Source: Flavobacteriaceae bacterium
GTDB lineage: Bacteria; Bacteroidota; Bacteroidia; Flavobacteriales; Flavobacteriaceae
Length of the DNA stretch: 64,000 bases
Reading direction: 5' to 3'
Assembly: GCA_019634365.1 (NCBI GenBank)
Contig: JAHQVM010000119.1
Location: 1 to 64,000, forward strand
In this document: positions 46,963-56,003 of the stretch, in pieces
Layout of the letters: each line of letters starts with the position of its first letter
How positions within the stretch are numbered: position 1 is the first letter of the stretch
Made by a program: the position numbers and the translations under genes
Notes under the pieces: model-generated
What the model was told of the DNA's origin: nothing
Seen by the model: only the letters and a program-made list of their open reading frames with translations
The model's database searches: none

Positions 46963-48003
46963 CTATTCAATCACGAGTCGCTCCACTTGTTTTTGCCCCT
47001 CTGAGGTATACTCGATAAAGTAGATTCCATTGGAAAAGCCACTCACGTCGAAAGAATAATTCACTTCATCCGTTTGAGAATACCAAAGCGCTTGTCCTAC
47101 GGCATTGTATAGCACAAAGTTTTCTATTGGCCTTTCAGATTGAATTTGAACGAAATCCGAGGCTGGATTTGGGGACAATACAAGTTCCCAAGCATTGAAA
47201 TCTTCGGTAGCAGCCAATCCCCATCGGTCCTCAGCTGTTGGGCCACCCCAAATGAGTGTCGCTAAATATGGATTGTCTATAAATGGGTTTCGGTTACCGT
47301 ATACATTTTCCAAATGCGGATTTCTCTGGTCTTCAAAATCGCTAACAGGATCATCCACATTCCACTGCAGGAAAATCAATAACATATCGGTGCTACCTTG
47401 GGTAGATCCTACTCCTTGTAAAGAAGGCAGACAACGATCCCCATATCGCGTGTACATATACATCATCATACGGGCTACATCCCCTTTCCATTCGTCCCCC
47501 GGGTACCAATTTCCACTACCCACATCTCCAGCATTTCCGGAACCTGATGCAAATCTTTTATTGCCTTTTAGTCCGTTCATGGCCTGATCGGCAGGGCGAA
47601 CATTATGCGGGTCTGCGGCAATACCGGTAGTACCGTTGTCGGCATCCCCCATGGGTGGCTCGGCATTGGATCTTGCGAAAACATGTTCCCTGTTGTATTC
47701 GCAGGAAAGACCTCCAAAATCGTCTTTATCCCGACTTCTGTCGGTCAAGCAATTGCCATCACCATCATTGTACCCGTACACCAAAAGTACGTCGTTGGGG
47801 TTGGAAGGATTTTCGTCGGTAATTTTTACATCGTCACGAACGTCACCATAATTGTAGGTACTGCTTGCGATGGATATTTTTTGTTGAAGTTCTAAATACA
47901 ACTCTTGCCCCGTGAGGCTCAAATCCACATCATTGTAATAGGGTTGTTGTGCAAATAAGGAGGTTGCACCCAAAAGGCAAAGGAGGAGGGGGTAAAATTT
48001 CAT
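46963..48003 (-). CDS. Endonuclease I family secreted nuclease with T9SS C-terminal sorting domain
   Basis: 'CEYNREHVFARSNAEPPMGDADNGTTGIAADPHNVRPADQAMNGLKGNKRFA'; CTD 'LSPNPASDFVQIQS...GIYFIEYTSEGQKQVERLVIE'. Confidence 0.92.
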   Translation of the reverse strand: MKFYPLLLCLLGATSLFAQQPYYNDVDLSLTGQELYLELQQKISIASSTYNYGDVRDDVKITDENPSNPNDVLLVYGYNDGDGNCLTDRSRDKDDFGGLSCEYNREHVFARSNAEPPMGDADNGTTGIAADPHNVRPADQAMNGLKGNKRFASGSGNAGDVGSGNWYPGDEWKGDVARMMMYMYTRYGDRCLPSLQGVGSTQGSTDMLLIFLQWNVDDPVSDFEDQRNPHLENVYGNRNPFIDNPYLATLIWGGPTAEDRWGLAATEDFNAWELVLSPNPASDFVQIQSERPIENFVLYNAVGQALWYSQTDEVNYSFDVSGFSNGIYFIEYTSEGQKQVERLVIE

Positions 48004-48005
48004 AA

Positions 48006-49217
48006 TTAACTCTTTTTCGTGAGCAGCGCCATGTAAAACCCATCATATCCAGTTTTACTGGGCCAAAGCGTTTGCTGTTCTTCTAATATAAAATCTTTTC
48101 CGTTGTCACGGGTTAAGAAATTTTTAATTTGTTGTTCATTCTCCGAAGGCAAAATGGAACAGGTAGCATATACCAGCTGACCTCCTGGTTTTACCATACG
48201 GGAATAATTGTCCAAAATTTCACTTTGAGTATTTCGAATTTCTTCGAGGAATTCGGGCCTAAGTTTCCATTTGGTATCTGGATTTCTTCTCAAAACACCC
48301 AATCCAGAGCAGGGAGCATCTATGAGAACCTTATCCATCTTTCCCAAGAGCTTCTTATAGCTTTTGGTAGATTCGATGGGGCGCGTTTCTATATTGTGAA
48401 TCCCATTTCGCTTGGCCCTTTTCTTTAATTCAGTCAACTTACTGGGATAAATATCCATGGCGATCACTTGCCCTTTGTTTTCCATTAAGGAGGCGATGTG
48501 AAGTGCTTTACCACCAGCTCCAGCACAGGCATCGGCAATGCGCATTCCGGGCTTGGGATCGAGTAGGGCAGCCACCTTTTGAGAAGAAGCGTCCTGTACT
48601 TCGAACCAACCATTTTTGAAGGCATCAGTAACAAACACATTGGCCCTTTCGAACAATTCCAGTCCATAAGGTAGCCCGGGAATAGGATGGGTCGCAATAT
48701 CGTTTTCCTTTAACGCTTGTTGCGCCTTTTTAAGATTGGTTTTAATGGGATTAACACGAAGGATCACCTTGGCCAATTCATTGAGCGCAGCAATTTCTTT
48801 GTCCCATTGTTTGCCCAATTCTTCCTGTCCTAATTGATCCAACCAATCGGGAATGGATTCCCTGAATCTACGGTTACTGGACAGTTCATCGAAACGCCCT
48901 TTGATTTTACGCGTAGGGGTTCCTTCAAATTGAGGCCAATCCGGAAGCTTTATCCCTTTAAGCGTCGCCCAGACCGTGAACATACGGAATAGGTTAGGCC
49001 TATCGAACGGCTCTTTCACTTCAGCAATTTCAGCATATAATCGTTTCCAACGAACAATGTCATATGTGGTTTCGGCTATGAATGCCCGATCGCGGGCTCC
49101 CCAGCGTTTATCCCTTTTTAGGGTGTTTTTTAACACCTTGTCCGCTTGCTTTTCTTTGTTGAAAATCAAGTGAAGGGAGTCGATAGTGGCAAATACCAAA
49201 TTGCGGTGTAATCGCAT
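48006..49217 (-). CDS. RsmB/NOP family class I SAM-dependent RNA methyltransferase
   Basis: 'FEVQDASSQKVAALLDPKPGMRIADACAGAGGKALHIASLM', 'VLIDAPCSGLGVLRRNPDTKW'. Confidence 0.93.
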   Translation of the reverse strand: MRLHRNLVFATIDSLHLIFNKEKQADKVLKNTLKRDKRWGARDRAFIAETTYDIVRWKRLYAEIAEVKEPFDRPNLFRMFTVWATLKGIKLPDWPQFEGTPTRKIKGRFDELSSNRRFRESIPDWLDQLGQEELGKQWDKEIAALNELAKVILRVNPIKTNLKKAQQALKENDIATHPIPGLPYGLELFERANVFVTDAFKNGWFEVQDASSQKVAALLDPKPGMRIADACAGAGGKALHIASLMENKGQVIAMDIYPSKLTELKKRAKRNGIHNIETRPIESTKSYKKLLGKMDKVLIDAPCSGLGVLRRNPDTKWKLRPEFLEEIRNTQSEILDNYSRMVKPGGQLVYATCSILPSENEQQIKNFLTRDNGKDFILEEQQTLWPSKTGYDGFYMALLTKKS

Positions 49218-49285
49218 ACCTCAAAAATTGGGTGCAAAGGTACGATTCTCCTGACCGCTTTTGTACATTTGCCAAAATTATTTTC

Positions 49286-50323
49286 ATGCGATACATTCTC
49301 AGCTTACTCGTCGTATCTATTTTATTTTCCTGTGCAAACGACACCCCGTCTTTTACTGAAGTTCAGATCGAAAGGGTTTTTGAAGACAGCCTGAGTATCC
49401 GTGCGATTGCTCCCTTGGACGAAAATCGTGTGTGGTTTGCTGCCAACAACGGAATGGTAGGGCTTATCGATGGAGATACCCCCAAACTGGCCACCATTCG
49501 GTATGAAGATTCGTTATTGCATTTCCGTTCCATTGCTGCCACAAAGGAGGCCGTTTTTGTTTTGAGTATCGCGAATCCCGGTGTTTTGTATAAGATTGGG
49601 TTCGATGGGGAAGAAGCCACCAATATCGAAGAGGTATATGTAGAAAAAGGCGAAAAGGTGTTTTATGATGCCATGGCTTTTTGGAATGACAAGGAAGGTA
49701 TTGCCATGGGCGATCCTACCGATGATTGTATTTCGATCATCCTTACGCGTGACGGTGGAAACTCATGGGAAAAAGTTCCTTGTAGCGTTCTTCCAAAAGC
49801 CGAAAACGGAGAAGCGGCATTTGCAGCCAGCAACAGTAATATTGCCCTATTTGGAAATCATGCTTGGATTGCCACAGGGGGAAAACGGGCGCGGGTATTG
49901 CATTCCTATAATAAAGGAATGGCCTGGGAGGTTTTTGAAACCCCCATGCTCCAGGGTGGGACCATGACAGGCATTTACAGTATCGACTTTTTCGATGAAC
50001 AAACGGGCGTGGTGTTTGGTGGAAACTGGGAAGAAAAGGATTTTAACGAAGGGAATAAGGCAATTACCAAAGACGGCGGGAAGACGTGGGAATTATTGAG
50101 CAATGGAGAGGGACCCGGGTATCGTTCGCGTGTGGCCTTTGTTCCAGGCACTCAAGGAAAGGGCTTAGTAGCCATTGGGTCTCCCGGGATATCATACAGT
50201 TATGATCAAGGGGATACTTGGACGGAATTATCCTCTGAAGGGTATTACGCTCTCGAATTTGTAAATGATAGCGTGGCATTTGCCAGTGGAAGGAACAAGA
50301 TTTCCAAACTTCTCTTCCAATAA
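49286..50323 (+). CDS. YCF48/BNR-like lipoprotein
   Basis: Lipoprotein signal MRYILSLLVVSILFSC begins at ATG 49286 (ORF track starts upstream at 49232); 'LTRDGGNSWEKV', 'ITKDGGKTWELL' repeats. Confidence 0.82.
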   Translation: MRYILSLLVVSILFSCANDTPSFTEVQIERVFEDSLSIRAIAPLDENRVWFAANNGMVGLIDGDTPKLATIRYEDSLLHFRSIAATKEAVFVLSIANPGVLYKIGFDGEEATNIEEVYVEKGEKVFYDAMAFWNDKEGIAMGDPTDDCISIILTRDGGNSWEKVPCSVLPKAENGEAAFAASNSNIALFGNHAWIATGGKRARVLHSYNKGMAWEVFETPMLQGGTMTGIYSIDFFDEQTGVVFGGNWEEKDFNEGNKAITKDGGKTWELLSNGEGPGYRSRVAFVPGTQGKGLVAIGSPGISYSYDQGDTWTELSSEGYYALEFVNDSVAFASGRNKISKLLFQ

Positions 50324-50324
50324 A

Positions 50325-50345
50325 AAAGCACCCAATGGGTGCTTT
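50325..50345 (+). terminator. Intrinsic terminator of YCF48-like gene (possibly bidirectional)
   Basis: AAAGCACCC-aat-GGGTGCTTT with flanking A/T. Confidence 0.7.
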
Positions 50346-50363
50346 GAATAGGGAAAAGAATAC

Positions 50364-50810
50364 TTAACGGTTTCCTTTGCGTCCTTTTTTTCGGTCTTTC
50401 ATTATTTCAAGGATTCTTCTCTTAAACTGTTCTTCGGCCCGATGTAATCGCACAATCTTCTTAGGTGGTAATACGGAGCGTAACTTTTCGATGAGTTGCT
50501 TGGTGTATTCCAGTTCCTGAGCTTTGAATTTCAGGCCGTTTTCTATGATTTCATTGGCCTGTTCATCGGTGAGGTTTTCAATGCCGTTGGATCTTATTTC
50601 CATGAAAGCACGGCGTTCCTGCTTCCGAATGCTTTCCATTTTATCTTCATGGGCATTGTAAATGGGCCAAAACTTCTCGGCTTCAGCAGAAGTAAGATCT
50701 AGGGCTTCTGTTATGTGAGCCCGTTTTAGGGCTTTGATCCGCTCGCCACCCCCTTGTGCAAGGATTCCCAGCGAACAGAACAGGGCGAGTGCTAAAAATA
50801 AATTCTTCAT
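50364..50810 (-). CDS. Spy/CpxP-like periplasmic protein
   Basis: Signal peptide; helical 'AEKFWPIYNAHEDKMESIRKQERRAFMEIRSNG..LTDEQANEIIENGL'. Confidence 0.7.
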   Translation of the reverse strand: MKNLFLALALFCSLGILAQGGGERIKALKRAHITEALDLTSAEAEKFWPIYNAHEDKMESIRKQERRAFMEIRSNGIENLTDEQANEIIENGLKFKAQELEYTKQLIEKLRSVLPPKKIVRLHRAEEQFKRRILEIMKDRKKGRKGNR

Positions 50811-50820
50811 TCTTTACGTG

Positions 50821-51333
50821 TTATTCGATAAAAATTGTTGGATCGTCTATGTTATCCAATATATATTCTTCTAAACTTTCTTCGTCTAAATAGGTATTTT
50901 CGGTTTCCAGGACTTCCCAATCCTCATCGGTCAAAACCTGTGCCAGATCGTAACTATCGATTGCTGTAGGATCTTGATCCAAATACGCTTCGATCTCGGC
51001 CAAGGTAGGTTCATTAAGATCCATTTCTTCTTCACCTCCTGCCGGCTTAAAAAACAGCATCACTATAATGGCAGCACTGGCGGCCACGGAAGCGGTATAC
51101 CAAAATACTTTTTGTCTAAAGATGGAAATAACTTTGGTTTCCTGGGGCGCATCCTGAACTTTTTCAAGAATTTTGTCTTCCAATCCATCGAAATACCCTT
51201 CGGGGACCTCAAAACCAGTCTCCTTGAGGAGTTCCTCCAAATCCAGTGCATCGAAAAGTCGATCTTCTACCGAATCGAAGTAGCCCTCGGGCACTTTAAA
51301 GCCATGTTGGTATTTCTCTTTGTTATCTTCCAT
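50821..51333 (-). CDS. Single-TM putative anti-sigma-like protein with duplicated VPEGYFD motif
   Basis: 'FKVPEGYFDSVEDRL' and 'FEVPEGYFDGLEDKI'; TM 'VFWYTASVAASAAIIVMLFF'; adjacent to ECF sigma factor. Confidence 0.65.
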   Translation of the reverse strand: MEDNKEKYQHGFKVPEGYFDSVEDRLFDALDLEELLKETGFEVPEGYFDGLEDKILEKVQDAPQETKVISIFRQKVFWYTASVAASAAIIVMLFFKPAGGEEEMDLNEPTLAEIEAYLDQDPTAIDSYDLAQVLTDEDWEVLETENTYLDEESLEEYILDNIDDPTIFIE

Positions 51334-51388
51334 TTGTTCTGTTAGACTCTATTTATAGGTAAAGGTTTCATTCCTCACGAATCGGGAT

Positions 51389-52057
51389 TCATTCCTCTTT
51401 GATGTATGCCGTGATTTTTTTCACTGCTATATGGTAACTACTCTTTAATCCGCCTACCGAAGTTTCGAGTATTTCAGATAGTTCTTCATAGGTATGATCT
51501 TCAAAATACTTCATATTGAAAACAAGCTGTTGCTTTTGCGGTAGGGTGGCAATGGCTTTTTGAAGTTTCAACTGTGCCTCGTTCCCTTCAAAATGGACAT
51601 CGCTTTCCAACCTCGAGATCATTTCCTCTTTAATTTCTTCGGACGAAATCTGCGCCCGTTTTGCCTTTTTATTGATAAAAGTAATGGATTCATTGGTGGC
51701 AATACGATACATCCAGGTATATAATTTACTTTCTGCCTTAAAATTATCGATACTCCTGAATATCTTGATAAAGGTATTCTGTAGTACATCGTCCGTATCG
51801 TCATGATCGATCACTATTTTACGGATGTGCCAATACAGGCGTTCCTTATATTGGGAAACCAATGTTCGGAAGGCTGCTTCCTTTTGGGAAGGGGTTTGCA
51901 AGGCCGATACCAATGACTGCTCTTCTATCAATGTGGGTGGTTTTGGTACTAAGACTACAGTAAATATAAAAGGTTTAATGAAAATTAATTTTTTCTGAAA
52001 GGGATGGTTTTCAAACCTATATATCGATGAATGGTTAAATATTTCGATTAAACGCAA
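51389..52057 (-). CDS. ECF-type RNA polymerase sigma factor (true start probably downstream of 52057)
   Basis: 'DDTDDVLQNTFIKIFRSIDNFKAESKLYTWMYRIATNESITFINK', 'LPQKQQLVFNMKYFEDHTYEELSEILETSVGGLKSSYHIAVKKI'. Confidence 0.9.
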   Translation of the reverse strand: MRLIEIFNHSSIYRFENHPFQKKLIFIKPFIFTVVLVPKPPTLIEEQSLVSALQTPSQKEAAFRTLVSQYKERLYWHIRKIVIDHDDTDDVLQNTFIKIFRSIDNFKAESKLYTWMYRIATNESITFINKKAKRAQISSEEIKEEMISRLESDVHFEGNEAQLKLQKAIATLPQKQQLVFNMKYFEDHTYEELSEILETSVGGLKSSYHIAVKKITAYIKEE

Positions 52058-52099
52058 AAAATATTGGTTTGTAGGAAAATATTTACTAATTTTAACTCA

Positions 52100-52190
52100 T
52101 ACTTCTTATGTATAGGTTCTTAATTATAGCCCCAACTGTAATGAGAACAGCATTAAACGGGCCTAAGCGGGGGCTGGCCCGTTTTTTTTT
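52100..52190 (+). ncRNA. Candidate small RNA A (paralogue of candidate B)
   Basis: Shares CTTATGTA..GGTT..GCCCCAA..GTAAT-type order with B; ends in AAACGGGCC-taagcgggggct-GGCCCGTTT plus T-tract. Confidence 0.6.
52155..52190 (+). terminator. Intrinsic terminator of candidate sRNA A
   Basis: 9-bp stem AAACGGGCC/GGCCCGTTT, 12-nt loop, followed by T run. Confidence 0.85.
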
Positions 52191-52297
52191 ATGCCTGATT
52201 TTTACTTCAAATGATCTAATAGAAGTAGGAAAAAACTCCAAAATATATATAAAACATCGATGAAATGCATTTTATGAAGTTGAAATACACGCTGAAG

Positions 52298-52328
52298 TTT
52301 GGATTTCTACTAAAATACACTATATTTG
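52298..52328 (+). promoter_or_regulatory. Bacteroidota-type promoter upstream of candidate sRNA B
   Basis: TTTG (52298-52301), 19-nt spacer, TATATTTG (52321-52328), exactly TTTG-N19-TAnnTTTG. Confidence 0.75.
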
Positions 52329-52333
52329 AAACC

Positions 52334-52416
52334 TACTTATGTAGCAATCAGGTTGTTATACGCCCCAAACGTAGTAATCTGGCAAAAAGGAGCGGAGCCC
52401 CAACCGCTTCTTTTTT
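52334..52416 (+). ncRNA. Candidate small RNA B
   Basis: Consensus promoter upstream; CTTATGTA at 52336, GCCCCAA at 52362-52368 and again in terminator loop 52397-52403; no ORF. Confidence 0.68.
52384..52416 (+). terminator. Intrinsic terminator of candidate sRNA B
   Basis: AAAAAGGAGCGG-agccccaa-CCGCTTCTTTTTT, about 12 bp with one G-U, then T-rich tract. Confidence 0.75.
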
Positions 52417-52420
52417 GTTT

Positions 52421-54247
52421 TTAGGCTAACGACTGCATTTCTACCAAACTGTGATACACACCTTTTCTAGCCAGTAATTCCTGGTGTTTGCCTTGCTCTA
52501 CGATCTTTCCTTTGGATAGTACTACGATCGAATCTGCGTTTTGTATGGTAGATAGTCGGTGGGCAATGACCACAGAGGTACGGTTCTGCATCATCTTTTC
52601 AAGTGCATCCTGTACCAAACGCTCACTTTCGGTATCCAATGCAGAAGTTGCCTCATCCAAAATCATGATGGGCGGATTCTTTAAAACGGCCCGCGCAATG
52701 CTTAAACGCTGCTTTTGACCTCCACTTAATTTGTTTCCACTATCACCTACATTGGTATCAATACCCTCTGGTAAATCCTTCACGAATTCCCAAGCATTGG
52801 CCACCTTTAAGGCGGCGATGATCTCCTCATCAGTTGCTGTTTCATTGGCCACCAATAAATTCCCTTTAACCGTATCATTAAAAAGAATGGAATCCTGCGT
52901 AACCAATCCCAAGAGTGCCCTGAGGGAAAACTGTGTAATCTGCTTTATATCTTTGCCGTCGATTTCAATAGCCCCTTTGTTTACATCGTAGAAGCGGGTC
53001 AATAAATTGGCAATGGTACTTTTTCCGCTTCCACTTTGACCTACCAAGGCAACGGTATGTCCTTTGGGTACAGCTAAGTTAAAATCCTCCAAAACCCATT
53101 CATCTTCATACTTAAAGGAGATGTTTTTGATGTCGATCTTGTTTTCGAACTGCTCTTTGTTCTCGGCATTGGGCAGATCTTGAATGGATGATTGTGTTTC
53201 CAGAATTTCCAACACCCTTTCGGCAGCGGCATTCCCTTTCTTAACACCATAGCTGGCCTTACTCATAGCCTTTGCGGGTGTTAGAATGTTATACGCCAAT
53301 CCCATATAGGCAATGAAGTCACTCCCATCCAAAGTTTGGTCTATTAACACCATGCGTCCTCCATACCACAGTAAAATGGCAATTACCACAATTCCTAAAA
53401 ACTCACTGGTAGGTGAGGCAAGGTTCTGTCTATTGTATAAGGAGTTGGAGTACTTATAGAAGGATTGGGTAGACTTTCGGAATTTTCCTCCAAAGATCTT
53501 TTCGGCATTAAATCCCTTGATGATCTTCAATCCTCCCAAGGTTTCCTCCAAAATGGATAAAAAGGTTCCCTGTTCTTTTTGAACCCGGTCAGAATGCTTC
53601 TTCAAGGATTTCCCGATTCTTGAAATGATAAAACCTGAAATCGGTATAAATATGAAGACAAAAAGTGTTAGTTCAGCACTAATGAACAACATCATTCCAA
53701 TGGTGAAGATAATGGTGAGGGGTTCCCTAACGATCAATTCCAAGATGGAAAGGAAGGAATGCTGGATCTCCAATACATCGGTCCCGATACGCGCCATGAC
53801 GTCCCCTTTCCGTTTTTCGGAAAAGAAGGAAACCGGTAAGTCTATGATTTTCTGATAGAGTTCATTCCGCAAATCTTTCAGCACACCATTCTTCAAAAAG
53901 GTAATAAAGAAATTGGCCAAATACCGGAATACATTTTTCAATAAAAACAGAACGATGACCAAGGCAATCACGATGATGAGTGCTTTGGAAGGATCATTCA
54001 GGGAATAGTCCTGTATTTGCCAGGCCAAATAGTCTTTATAATAGTCCTTGGCCGAAGATAATCCGCTATAAACGGGTTCTTGAAGAACCTCGCCCTTGTT
54101 TTTCTGAAACAGAACATCTAGCATGGGTATCAACGCCACAAAGGAAAGGGCGCTGAACAATGCATAGAAAATGTTACAGATGATATTCAGTACCCCAAAC
54201 TTTTTATAAGGAAGGGCGAACCGAATTATTTTTTTGAAATAGTTCAC
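52421..54247 (-). CDS. ABC transporter permease/ATP-binding protein (MsbA/lipid exporter-like)
   Basis: 'VALVGQSGSGKSTIANLLTRFYD', 'LSGGQKQRLSIARAVLKNPPIMILDEATSALD'; GTG start overlapping upstream stop. Confidence 0.94.
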   Translation of the reverse strand: MNYFKKIIRFALPYKKFGVLNIICNIFYALFSALSFVALIPMLDVLFQKNKGEVLQEPVYSGLSSAKDYYKDYLAWQIQDYSLNDPSKALIIVIALVIVLFLLKNVFRYLANFFITFLKNGVLKDLRNELYQKIIDLPVSFFSEKRKGDVMARIGTDVLEIQHSFLSILELIVREPLTIIFTIGMMLFISAELTLFVFIFIPISGFIISRIGKSLKKHSDRVQKEQGTFLSILEETLGGLKIIKGFNAEKIFGGKFRKSTQSFYKYSNSLYNRQNLASPTSEFLGIVVIAILLWYGGRMVLIDQTLDGSDFIAYMGLAYNILTPAKAMSKASYGVKKGNAAAERVLEILETQSSIQDLPNAENKEQFENKIDIKNISFKYEDEWVLEDFNLAVPKGHTVALVGQSGSGKSTIANLLTRFYDVNKGAIEIDGKDIKQITQFSLRALLGLVTQDSILFNDTVKGNLLVANETATDEEIIAALKVANAWEFVKDLPEGIDTNVGDSGNKLSGGQKQRLSIARAVLKNPPIMILDEATSALDTESERLVQDALEKMMQNRTSVVIAHRLSTIQNADSIVVLSKGKIVEQGKHQELLARKGVYHSLVEMQSLA

Positions 54248-55950
54248 TAATTAAGGTTTAGATCCGCTAGGATAGATTCAATTTTTCCAGGAAGTTGCTC
54301 CGGATCCGATCCCTGGACACTCATATAGAACTTAATCTTGGGCTCTGTTCCACTCGGTCGGGCGGCTATTTTGCTACCACCATCGGTATAATAAATAAGT
54401 ACGTTGGACTTGGGGATATCGATGGTTTCTTCAGTTCCTACAACAATATCTTTTCTAGTGCTCATTTGATAATCTTCAAAACAGATCACCTTTTCACCAC
54501 CCAATTCAGCAGGTGGGTTTTCCCTCAATCCTTTTAAGGTGTTGGCAATCTCTTCAGCCCCTTTTTTCCCTTTTTTCACTAGGGAGACCAAATGTTCCTG
54601 GTAGTACCCGTATTGATTATACAATTCTTGTAGGTATTCGAACATACTGCTGCCAGCTGCTTTTTTCTGTGCAGCAATTTCACAGGCCAATAGGGTAGAA
54701 GTGACGGCATCCTTATCACGTACAAAGTCGCCTACCATAAATCCGAAACTTTCTTCACCGCCGCCCACAAAATTTTCTTGAGGGAAATCCTTGACCATTT
54801 TGGCAATCCATTTAAATCCAGTAAGACCTTCACGGTATCTCACGCCATAGTCCTCAACAATTTTCTTTAACATGGGTGTGGACACAATGGTAGAAGCCAT
54901 AAAGGTGCTAGCGTTTATTTTTCCGCTTTTTTTCCATTGTTCCAATAAAAAATGCGACTTGACTACCATGGCCTGATTTCCGTTGAGTAGTGTCATTTCG
55001 CCTAGGTTGTTGCGCACGGCAATCCCCAATCGATCGCTATCAGGGTCGGTTCCTATAACAATATCAGCACCTTCTTTTTCTGCAATTTCCATGGCCATTT
55101 TTAAGGCTTCAGGCTCCTCTGGATTAGGAGATTCTACAGTTGGGAAATCTCCATCGGGTTCAGCTTGCGCTTCCACGACCGTCACATGCTGGTAACCGGC
55201 TTGTTTCAAAACCCTTGGAATCATCGTTACCGAAGTCCCGTGCAAGGGCGTGAATACGATCTTTAATCCATCCTTGCTAGCCTGAGGGGTGTCGAAACTT
55301 CCATTTTCAACAGCGGCATTGGCAAAGGCGTTGTCCACATCCGTATCGATAAGACTAATAAGACCTTCTTGCGCTTCAAAATTAATATCGGCATAGTCCA
55401 ATGCATTGATTTCTTGGATGATTTCTGCATCTTGCGGCGGTACCAATTGGCCACCATCCTGCCAATATACTTTGTAGCCATTATATTCCGGTGGATTATG
55501 GGACGCGGTAAGTACGATACCACAATGACAATCCAAGTATCGAACCGCGAAAGAGAGTTCTGGTGTGGGTCTTAGCTCTGAGAATAAATAGACCTGAATC
55601 CCATTGGCGGAAAACACATCGGCCACCACTTTTGCCAAGGTATCACTGTTGTGCCTGCAATCGTATGCAATAACCACTTTAAGGTCCTCTCCTGGGAATT
55701 CCTTTTTCAGGTATTGTGAGATTCCCTGGGTGTTCTTTCCTAGGGTATATTTGTTAATTCTGTTGTCACCAACACCCATAATGCCACGCATACCGCCTGT
55801 ACCAAATTCCAAGCTCTTGTAGAAGCTATCGTCAAGGGTTTCGCTATCATAGGCAATTAATTCTTTGATGGTATGTTGGGTATCCGAATCGAATATAGGG
55901 GTAAGCCATTTATTGGCCTTTTCCAGAATTTCAGGATCGATGTATCTCAT
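54247..55950 (-). CDS. Phospho-sugar mutase (phosphoglucomutase/phosphomannomutase family)
   Basis: 'GIVLTASHNPPEYNGYKVYWQDGGQLVPP', 'GADIVIGTDPDSDRLGIAVR', 'GGEESFGFMVGDFVRDKDAV'. Confidence 0.95.
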   Translation of the reverse strand: MRYIDPEILEKANKWLTPIFDSDTQHTIKELIAYDSETLDDSFYKSLEFGTGGMRGIMGVGDNRINKYTLGKNTQGISQYLKKEFPGEDLKVVIAYDCRHNSDTLAKVVADVFSANGIQVYLFSELRPTPELSFAVRYLDCHCGIVLTASHNPPEYNGYKVYWQDGGQLVPPQDAEIIQEINALDYADINFEAQEGLISLIDTDVDNAFANAAVENGSFDTPQASKDGLKIVFTPLHGTSVTMIPRVLKQAGYQHVTVVEAQAEPDGDFPTVESPNPEEPEALKMAMEIAEKEGADIVIGTDPDSDRLGIAVRNNLGEMTLLNGNQAMVVKSHFLLEQWKKSGKINASTFMASTIVSTPMLKKIVEDYGVRYREGLTGFKWIAKMVKDFPQENFVGGGEESFGFMVGDFVRDKDAVTSTLLACEIAAQKKAAGSSMFEYLQELYNQYGYYQEHLVSLVKKGKKGAEEIANTLKGLRENPPAELGGEKVICFEDYQMSTRKDIVVGTEETIDIPKSNVLIYYTDGGSKIAARPSGTEPKIKFYMSVQGSDPEQLPGKIESILADLNLN

Positions 55951-56003
55951 AGGTTTTATAAAGTCCCGTAGGTTGTTGGGCGCAAAATTACGGATAATTG
56001 GAA

